Assembly (NCBI GenBank): GCA_937901905.1
Contig: CALDIF010000011.1
Location: 1 to 5,616 of the forward strand
Direction of reading: 5' to 3'
From: an uncultured Porphyromonadaceae bacterium
Lineage (GTDB): Bacteria; Bacteroidota; Bacteroidia; Bacteroidales; Muribaculaceae
DNA: 5,616 nt
Under the pieces are notes generated by a model. It made no database searches and was not told where the DNA came from. It saw only the letters and a list, made by a program, of their open reading frames with translations. A program made the translations under genes and the position numbers. Below, piece by piece: positions 1 through 4,145 of the stretch. Numbering within the stretch: position 1 is the first letter of the stretch; every line of letters starts with the position of its first letter.

Positions 1-34
1 GTCTACGACCCACTTGCATGGTCTTTCGAACAAC

Positions 35-53
35 ATCGGCTCTACGAGCCGAT
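35..53. repeat. Perfect inverted repeat: 8-bp stem, 3-nt loop
   Basis: ATCGGCTC (35-42) and GAGCCGAT (46-53) are exact reverse complements around the loop TAC. It directly abuts the palindrome at 54-75, so the two could form stacked hairpins in RNA. No T-run follows, so I do not call it an intrinsic terminator. The first nine bases of the window (GTC-TAC-GAC) have the same loop with a 3-bp stem and may be the remnant of a third hairpin cut by the window edge. Confidence 0.75.
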
Positions 54-75
54 TGTGGGTGTTGCAACACCCACA
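54..75. repeat. Perfect 22-bp palindrome
   Basis: Every base from 54 to 64 pairs with its partner from 75 back to 65. The arm is TGTGGGTGTTG and the centre is TTGCAA. In RNA it would fold as a hairpin of about nine pairs with a tight loop. In DNA it is the right size and symmetry for a dimeric protein's operator. No T-tract follows. It lies about 240 bp upstream of the first start codon, so it more likely belongs to the upstream transcription unit than to the LytTR promoter. Confidence 0.8.
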
Positions 76-190
76 TCATCTCTCATAAACCCTTGTAATC
101 AGTTTAATTCGTGAAATTCGTAGTTAATTTAACTCGTCTATTTTAGTCTATCTTCGTTTATTTTTTTTCTCGTATGGTTGTGTAACTTAT

Positions 191-231
191 CTCTTCGCTG
201 GCGCGTACGCCAAGTGCGAGAGAATATTTTT
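191..231 (+). terminator. Putative intrinsic terminator upstream of the cassette
   Basis: An interrupted stem forms from CTCTTCGC (191-198) with GCGAGAG (216-222), with one bulged T. It continues into TGGCG (199-203) with CGCCA (208-212) around the loop CGTA, leaving AGT (213-215) as a side bulge. AATATTTTT (223-231) follows at once, which suits a rho-independent terminator on the + strand. It would insulate the cassette from whatever is transcribed to the left. The bulges make it an imperfect hairpin, and a role as leader RNA structure is also possible. Confidence 0.5.
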
Positions 232-276
232 AGGGAAATTTCGTGTGGCAATGAAGAATATTGTGAAAAATTTGTT

Positions 277-284
277 TAAATTTG
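277..284 (+). promoter_or_regulatory. Candidate -7 box of the LytTR gene promoter
   Basis: TAAATTTG matches the Bacteroidota -7 consensus TAnnTTTG exactly and lies 31 bp before the start codon, giving a predicted leader of about 25 nt. There is no good TTTG at the expected -33 position (about 252-258), so the promoter is either weak, activator-dependent or misassigned. AAATTTGT occurs twice, at 268-275 and 278-285, ten bases apart, which is about one helical turn. The same TAAATTTG octamer is found before the gene at 1605. Confidence 0.45.
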
Positions 285-315
285 TCGGTCGTTAAAATCT
301 ATCATGAGTTAACCT

Positions 316-681
316 ATGGCAGTGCCCTCCGAATCAACCATAATATTTAAGTCGCGCGATGAGTTACTGCGCCTAAACGTGAATGACATCGTGTGTTTCA
401 AAGCCGACGACAACACCACCATAATTGTGTTGCTCAACGAAGCCAAATACACGCTGTGCATGAGTCTCACTGCCGTGGAATCCGCGTTGACCTCAAGCCT
501 CGGTAGTGCAGCAAGCCGCTTTGCCCGCGTCGGTAAAAGCCACATCATTAACCTCGGACTCGTGCAGCACATCAGTGTGCCTCACCGGCGTGTTATCCTG
601 TGCAGAGGTCTTGCAAAGCCTTTTGCCATACAGGTGTCGCGCGAGGCGATACGCGCCCTCAAGCGTCTGTTTTCTCAATAG
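316..681 (+). CDS. Stand-alone LytTR-type DNA-binding protein
   Basis: This 121-residue protein is almost entirely one LytTR domain (about residues 9-119), the DNA-binding fold of AgrA, ComE and LytR regulators. Visible hallmarks are the strand ending FKADDN (28-33), the LTAVE helix start (51-55), the motif FARVGKSHIIN (69-79) and the C-terminal helix with SREAIRALKRLF. No receiver domain, sensor domain or membrane segment is present, so it cannot be activated as a classic response regulator. It may respond through a partner or act constitutively. The ATG at 316 begins just before the domain. It is the first gene of the cassette, 34 bp ahead of the FHA gene, and probably cotranscribed with it. 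A role in controlling the cassette is inferred from position. The family call is secure, the target is unknown. Confidence 0.88.
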   Translation: MAVPSESTIIFKSRDELLRLNVNDIVCFKADDNTTIIVLLNEAKYTLCMSLTAVESALTSSLGSAASRFARVGKSHIINLGLVQHISVPHRRVILCRGLAKPFAIQVSREAIRALKRLFSQ

Positions 682-715
682 AATAGTTGTATTTAAATGA
701 TATAAAGCAACAATA

Positions 716-1444
716 ATGAGTAAGACATTTATAATAGGTCGAAGTGAAACCAATCCCAGGTGCATAGATGTCAAGGACGAGACCGGCAAACTTGTCAGGC
801 AGTTGAGGTCGTCCGCGCCTATCCCTATTGCCGTCAGTCGTAGTCATGTGAGCATTGAAGTTGCCGATAACGGCTTGACATGCACAGTGAGAAATCTTAA
901 AGATGACAATACTACGTTTATCGACAACGTGCCGTTCAAGGTCAAGCAAAATGTTCACATTGGTGCTACACTCGCGTTGAGCAATGCGCGTTTCCTCGTG
1001 AAAATCAATGAAATTATTGACGGACTCATCGCCAAGCCCGAAGTCGCCACCCATAGCCTGAAAGCGATTTACGAAAACTATGTTGAGGAAAAAAAGCGGC
1101 TGCAGCGTGAGAACCTGCACTTCAACAACAATCGAATGTTGTTCATTACCTTCGGAACTTTTTTTGCCGTAATAGTTGGTTTGGGTCTCAAAGGCATCGG
1201 TTTGGGAGACCTAACAGCGTTGTTAGGTGCATTGGTGTCACTGATTGTAGTTGCAGCCCTGACGAAATGGGCAAACCGCCGCTCCGATGCCTATTTAAGT
1301 GCCTTAGAGAAGTTAAAGGACAATTTCGAGAGGCAGTATGTGTGTCCCTGTTGCGGTCGTTTCATCGGCGATAAGTCCTATAACTTGTTCAAACAAGAAC
1401 TCACGTGCAACAAATGCGGTGTGAAATACGTTCACGGTGAGTGA
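716..1444 (+). CDS. Membrane FHA-domain protein with C-terminal zinc ribbon
   Basis: The 242-residue protein has an N-terminal FHA domain (about 3-97), the phosphothreonine-binding fold. GRS (8-10), SRSH (41-44) and NTTFIDN (65-71) sit where the conserved Gly-Arg, Ser-x-x-His and Asn occur, so binding looks intact. A charged helix (about 115-135) follows, then two hydrophobic helices (about 141-158 and 165-183) forming a membrane hairpin. NNNR before and KWANRR after put both ends in the cytoplasm by the positive-inside rule. The tail has a four-cysteine zinc ribbon: C210/C213 and C231/C234. It presumably recruits phosphorylated partners to the membrane, near the kinase and phosphatase encoded downstream. 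The ATG at 716 is right because the FHA domain begins four residues in. Partner and zinc-ribbon function are unknown. Confidence 0.88.
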   Translation: MSKTFIIGRSETNPRCIDVKDETGKLVRQLRSSAPIPIAVSRSHVSIEVADNGLTCTVRNLKDDNTTFIDNVPFKVKQNVHIGATLALSNARFLVKINEIIDGLIAKPEVATHSLKAIYENYVEEKKRLQRENLHFNNNRMLFITFGTFFAVIVGLGLKGIGLGDLTALLGALVSLIVVAALTKWANRRSDAYLSALEKLKDNFERQYVCPCCGRFIGDKSYNLFKQELTCNKCGVKYVHGE

Positions 1445-1524
1445 GTGGCGCGTGCCGTTTGACCCGTTAAAATAGGGGTGTTCGCCACCTAATCGGGGGC
1501 GTTGTCGCAATAAACTTTCAAATA

Positions 1525-1557
1525 TTTGCAAAATTGTGTGTCGTGGCACTAAATTTG
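1525..1557 (+). promoter_or_regulatory. Bacteroidota-type promoter for the acidic protein and downstream genes
   Basis: TTTG at 1525-1528 (-33) and TAAATTTG at 1550-1557 (-7, consensus TAnnTTTG) are separated by 21 bp, close to the spacing known for Bacteroides vegetative promoters. Transcription should begin near 1563-1566, giving a leader of about 40 nt before the ATG at 1605. No second match to this consensus is seen further downstream, so the four genes from 1605 to the window end could depend on it, with or without readthrough from the LytTR/FHA pair. Confidence 0.65.
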
Positions 1558-1563
1558 CACTGC

Positions 1564-1585
1564 AATCAAGTGAAAATCAAGTGAA
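1564..1585 (+). repeat. Perfect 11-bp tandem repeat, two copies, at predicted transcript start
   Basis: AATCAAGTGAA occurs at 1564-1574 and again, with no gap, at 1575-1585. The array starts within a few bases of the transcription start predicted from the -7 box at 1550-1557, so it would form the 5' end of the mRNA leader. The 11-bp period is about one helical turn. Confidence 0.85.
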
Positions 1586-1604
1586 ACGATAAAACCAAGC
1601 AACT

Positions 1605-2477
1605 ATGAGTAACGAGAAAACCGTTGTGGGGAGCAATGCGGTGAGAGTGAAGGTGGAACCGTGGGGCAAGCGTTTGTTGGACGGCACGTTTAATGTCGTT
1701 GTCGGTGCTGTGGCAGGTGTGGTTGCCGATCACACCTACGACTCGATAGTCGAGGCAGCAGGTGAAACCGGGGACCCCGAAGTGATAAGCGAAATTCAGG
1801 AAACCGCGCAGGTCGCCGATGACTCGGTATCGCTTAACGAGGCGCGCCTTGCCGTCGGTGTCGATGACTCGATGAGTTTCTCGCAGGCATTCGCCACGGC
1901 GCGTGCCGAAGTAGGTGCCGGTGGTGTATTCGTGTGGCGAGGAACCCTCTACGGAACGTACTATGAAACCGAGTGGAATGCCATGAGTGCCGAAGATCGC
2001 GCGGCCTACTATGCCTCCATCTCGCCGGATATATCCGGCGAACAGGCAAGCCGCCTTGCCAACCACGGGGCGGAGCCCGATGTTGAAGTCGAGCACGGGT
2101 CGGTGTCGGCAGTGGGCGAGGATCCGATTGTCACGCAGGTTGATCCGCAGGACGGCGAGGAGCACGGGTCGGTGTCGGCAGTGGGCGAGGATACAGCCGA
2201 AGTGAAAATCCTCGGCATCACTACCGATGATGACGGCACGCAGTACACCTCCATTGAAGTCGGTAACCATCAAGGCGTGATAATAGGGTGTGATGAAGAG
2301 CCTGTTGTCGCTATTATTGATATTGACGACTCACATTCAATTACCGACGACGACTTGGTCGTAGACCTCAAGACAGGCGAGAGCGCGACGGTGGGTGAGT
2401 ATCTCGGTAGCGATGCCATGACAGCCGAAAACGGCATGATAGACGTGCTTGACGACCAAGGCTTAATCGAGATTTGA
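1605..2477 (+). CDS. Acidic protein of unknown function with internal duplication
   Basis: I cannot assign this 290-residue protein to a named family. It is strongly acidic. The N-terminus (MSNEKTVVGS) is polar, and 31-41 is a short Gly/Val/Ala-rich hydrophobic patch, too short for a confident membrane helix. Residues 92-139 form a compact aromatic module, including VFVWRGTLYGTYYETEWN and then MSAEDRAAYY, which looks like the conserved core. I have an unverified impression of similar motifs in other Bacteroidota hypothetical proteins. The 11-mer EHGSVSAVGED occurs at 163-173 and 186-196, identical at the DNA level. DIDDSHSITDDD (239-250) resembles an EF-hand calcium loop. No signal peptide or catalytic motif is visible. 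It follows its own likely promoter and sits among FHA, phosphatase and kinase genes, so it may be a phosphorylated substrate, scaffold or effector of that system. That role is inferred only from context. Confidence 0.85.
   Translation: MSNEKTVVGSNAVRVKVEPWGKRLLDGTFNVVVGAVAGVVADHTYDSIVEAAGETGDPEVISEIQETAQVADDSVSLNEARLAVGVDDSMSFSQAFATARAEVGAGGVFVWRGTLYGTYYETEWNAMSAEDRAAYYASISPDISGEQASRLANHGAEPDVEVEHGSVSAVGEDPIVTQVDPQDGEEHGSVSAVGEDTAEVKILGITTDDDGTQYTSIEVGNHQGVIIGCDEEPVVAIIDIDDSHSITDDDLVVDLKTGESATVGEYLGSDAMTAENGMIDVLDDQGLIEI
2091..2123 (+). repeat. 33-bp direct repeat, copy 1
   Basis: This in-frame 33-bp unit encodes EHGSVSAVGED and is identical at every base to 2160-2192. The flanking bases differ on both sides. 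Copies start 69 bp (23 codons) apart, which preserves the reading frame. Confidence 0.95.
2160..2192 (+). repeat. 33-bp direct repeat, copy 2
   Basis: Second exact copy of the unit at 2091-2123. Identity at synonymous positions suggests a recent duplication or gene conversion rather than long-standing selection on the peptide alone. Recombination between the copies would remove 69 bp and 23 residues without a frameshift. Confidence 0.95.
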
Positions 2478-2553
2478 GAATAACCACTCTCTCACGGGGT
2501 TATAGTGTATCGTTCTATGCGACAGTGTAAGCCGTGTTAAACAAGAATGTGTA

Positions 2554-3084
2554 ATGGCAAGTAAAATTATAAAATCAAAATGTCCCGTATGTGGCGTGTC
2601 GTTCACGGTGCCGGTGCCGGATAATGCAAAGGTCGCTAAGTTGCAATGCGGCAAGTGTGATCATGTGTTCGAATTGAAAGTCGCCGACCCCGACCCGATG
2701 CCCGAGGGCACTATTATAGGTGACGGTGAAGAGCGTGATCCTAAAGGCACGGTGATTGCGCCCGTCAAGAGTCACTACGAGCCACGCTTGGAGTGTGAAG
2801 GTAAAGTCTATGCCCTGCACGACGGACGGCAAACGGTGGGCAGATACGGTGAGCACGTTGTCGCCGATGTCCGACTTAATGTCGATGACCGCACCATGAG
2901 CCGTCATCATGTCGTCATTGAGGTGAAACGCAGCGCGACCGGAGTGAGCGTGACATTAACTATTGATGAAGCGAAGCACGACACCGTGGTCAACGGCGTT
3001 AAACTGATGAAAGGTGATGTAGTCGCACTTAACGACGGCTGTCGAATGCGCTTCGGTGCGACCGAACTCATCTATCGCGATTAA
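2554..3084 (+). CDS. Zinc-ribbon/FHA-domain protein
   Basis: The 176-residue protein begins with a zinc ribbon (about 5-43): C10/C13 and C32/C35, with the KCPVCG...LQCGKCDHVFEL pattern of the MJ0042-type zinc finger. A Pro/Gly/acid-rich linker (44-75) holds two similar threonine motifs, GTIIG (52-56) and GTVIA (65-69). An FHA domain (about 77-174) completes the protein, with VGRYG (95-99), MSRHH (115-119) and VVNG (145-148) in the positions expected for phosphothreonine contacts. No membrane segment or signal peptide is seen, so it should be a soluble cytoplasmic reader. It lies between the acidic protein gene and the phosphatase gene (38-bp gap), consistent with one operon. The linker threonines could be kinase sites that engage the protein's own FHA domain, as in GarA/OdhI-type switches, but that is inference. 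The domain calls are firm. Confidence 0.9.
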   Translation: MASKIIKSKCPVCGVSFTVPVPDNAKVAKLQCGKCDHVFELKVADPDPMPEGTIIGDGEERDPKGTVIAPVKSHYEPRLECEGKVYALHDGRQTVGRYGEHVVADVRLNVDDRTMSRHHVVIEVKRSATGVSVTLTIDEAKHDTVVNGVKLMKGDVVALNDGCRMRFGATELIYRD

Positions 3085-3122
3085 TCGGCCCCTTGAATAA
3101 TTAAAGTTAAAAAAATCCACAC

Positions 3123-4139
3123 ATGAAGATTACGATAGACCGACCGCTGACGATGTGCGAGCAGGGGGCTCGTGACCACCAGGAAGACGCGATGTGGCGC
3201 GCTGCCGGCGAGATGACAGCCGACGACCGCGTGTTCGTGGTGTGTGACGGCATGGGCGGTCATGAGCATGGTGACGTGGCGAGCAAGATTGCATCGGAGG
3301 CTGTGGGAACCCACCTCACAGCCGTGCTTGACGCCATGGGTACGATTACCGACGACGACGTGCGGGCTGCTGTGGCGCGAGCCTGCGAGGCGGTCACCGA
3401 TGCCGAGAGTGAGCCCGCGGTGCGCCACATGGGCACCACACTCACCCTGCTGGTGTTTCATCGCGGAGGTGTCACCGCTGCCCATGTGGGCGACAGCCGT
3501 ATTTATCACCTCCGCCCCGCTACTGGCAAAGCGTTATATTGGAGTCGTGACCACTCGGTGGTGATGGAACAGTGGCAACTGGGCAATATCAAGCGTGAAC
3601 AGATGGCAACAGCACCACGCCGCAACGTCATCACGCGAGCCATCATCGCCGGTGGCGAGCCTGTCGAGCCCGATATTGTCCACATTACCGATGTGCAACC
3701 GGGCGACCGGTTTGTCTTGTGTACCGATGGGGTTACCGAGAGTCTCGAACACGAGCAGTTGCTCGACTTGTTGAGCCGAGGCTACAGCGACGACGAGTTG
3801 CTCGCACGACTCGTGAACGACACTGCCGACAATAAGGATAATCACACGGCATGTATCGTGCGCGTTGCCGCCGTTGAACATGAGGAAGGCGATGACACCC
3901 TCACGGGCGATGAGGACAGCGTGTTTTTCAACGTAATGCGCGTGCTCGCCCGTCGTACGGCAGAGGATGCCGCTGACGATGCCGGGGAAGATGCCGATGC
4001 CGAGAACATCGTGGTAGTCCAACCCGACGCGAACAACGTCGATGACGACGACATCGATAGCGACCGATTACTCCGCATTGTTGTCGCGGTTTCGTTGACT
4101 ATATTACTTGTTTTGATACTGATATTCCTCTTTAAATAG
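3123..4139 (+). CDS. Tail-anchored PP2C-family Ser/Thr protein phosphatase
   Basis: The 338-residue protein is a metal-dependent (PPM/PP2C) phosphatase that removes phosphate from serine or threonine. The catalytic domain (about 5-250) keeps the family motifs: ARDHQED (16-22, metal ligand D22), DGMGGH (42-47, metal ligand D42), VGDSRIY (122-128), TDG with D202 and DN at 239-240. An acidic linker of about 60 residues (250-314) leads to a single hydrophobic helix (about 316-337) ending two residues from the C-terminus. DRLLR lies before it, which suggests a tail anchor with the enzyme facing the cytoplasm. The linker holds VVQPDANN (298-305), nearly repeated in the kinase next door. It ends 6 bp before the kinase start, so the two are surely cotranscribed and likely act on the same substrates. 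All catalytic residues appear intact. Confidence 0.93.
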   Translation: MKITIDRPLTMCEQGARDHQEDAMWRAAGEMTADDRVFVVCDGMGGHEHGDVASKIASEAVGTHLTAVLDAMGTITDDDVRAAVARACEAVTDAESEPAVRHMGTTLTLLVFHRGGVTAAHVGDSRIYHLRPATGKALYWSRDHSVVMEQWQLGNIKREQMATAPRRNVITRAIIAGGEPVEPDIVHITDVQPGDRFVLCTDGVTESLEHEQLLDLLSRGYSDDELLARLVNDTADNKDNHTACIVRVAAVEHEEGDDTLTGDEDSVFFNVMRVLARRTAEDAADDAGEDADAENIVVVQPDANNVDDDDIDSDRLLRIVVAVSLTILLVLILIFLFK

Positions 4140-4145
4140 GCGACA

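Larger units (their letters stand above)
1..315. other. Non-coding leader region upstream of the LytTR gene
   Basis: I see no supportable gene here. All three forward frames stay open for roughly the first 85-115 bases, which is too short to tell a gene tail from chance. The stretch holds two back-to-back hairpins (35-53 and 54-75), a T-rich segment (about 100-180, with eight Ts at 161-168) dotted with five [CT]TCGT pentamers, a terminator-like stem-loop (191-231) and a candidate Bacteroidota -7 box (277-284). The simplest reading is the 3' end of an upstream transcription unit followed by the promoter of the cassette. Confidence 0.6.

Noticed and set aside
1..114. Open frame from the window edge ending in TGA at 112-114, as the tail of an upstream gene
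   Set aside because: The other two forward frames are open nearly as far (to about 88 and 96), the peptide has no recognisable motif, and the stretch is dominated by inverted repeats.
100..180. Five [CT]TCGT pentamers in the T-rich leader as a CRISPR or iteron array
   Set aside because: Units are only five bases, spaced unevenly (9, 16, 20, 16), with no conserved longer repeat.
506..789. Overlapping open frames on both strands within the LytTR and FHA genes
   Set aside because: They lie inside well-supported coding regions, lack recognisable domains and are explained by codon bias in the real frames.
1445..1488. GTGGCG (1445-1450) pairing with CGCCAC (1483-1488) as a terminator after the membrane FHA gene
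   Set aside because: The loop is 32 nt, only weak inner pairing (ACCC with GGGT) is available, and no T-tract follows. Readthrough into the next gene cannot be excluded.
1605..1740. N-terminal signal peptide or membrane anchor in the acidic protein
   Set aside because: The Gly/Val/Ala patch at residues 31-41 is only about 11 residues long, begins far from the N-terminus and has no cleavage or lipobox motif.
1566..2273. 235-codon open frame on the minus strand opposite the acidic protein gene
   Set aside because: It is antisense to a gene with a good promoter and start, its protein shows duplicated segments simply mirroring the 33-bp repeat, and no domain is recognisable. The + strand frame fits the operon.
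2480..2503. ATAACC/GGTTAT inverted repeat after the acidic protein gene as a terminator
   Set aside because: A 6-bp AT-containing stem with a 12-nt loop and no T-run is too weak, and the next gene begins only 50 bp later.
3534..4022. 162-codon minus-strand open frame opposite the phosphatase gene
   Set aside because: The + strand frame has all PP2C motifs. The reverse frame is a shadow of Asp/Val/Ala-rich codons.
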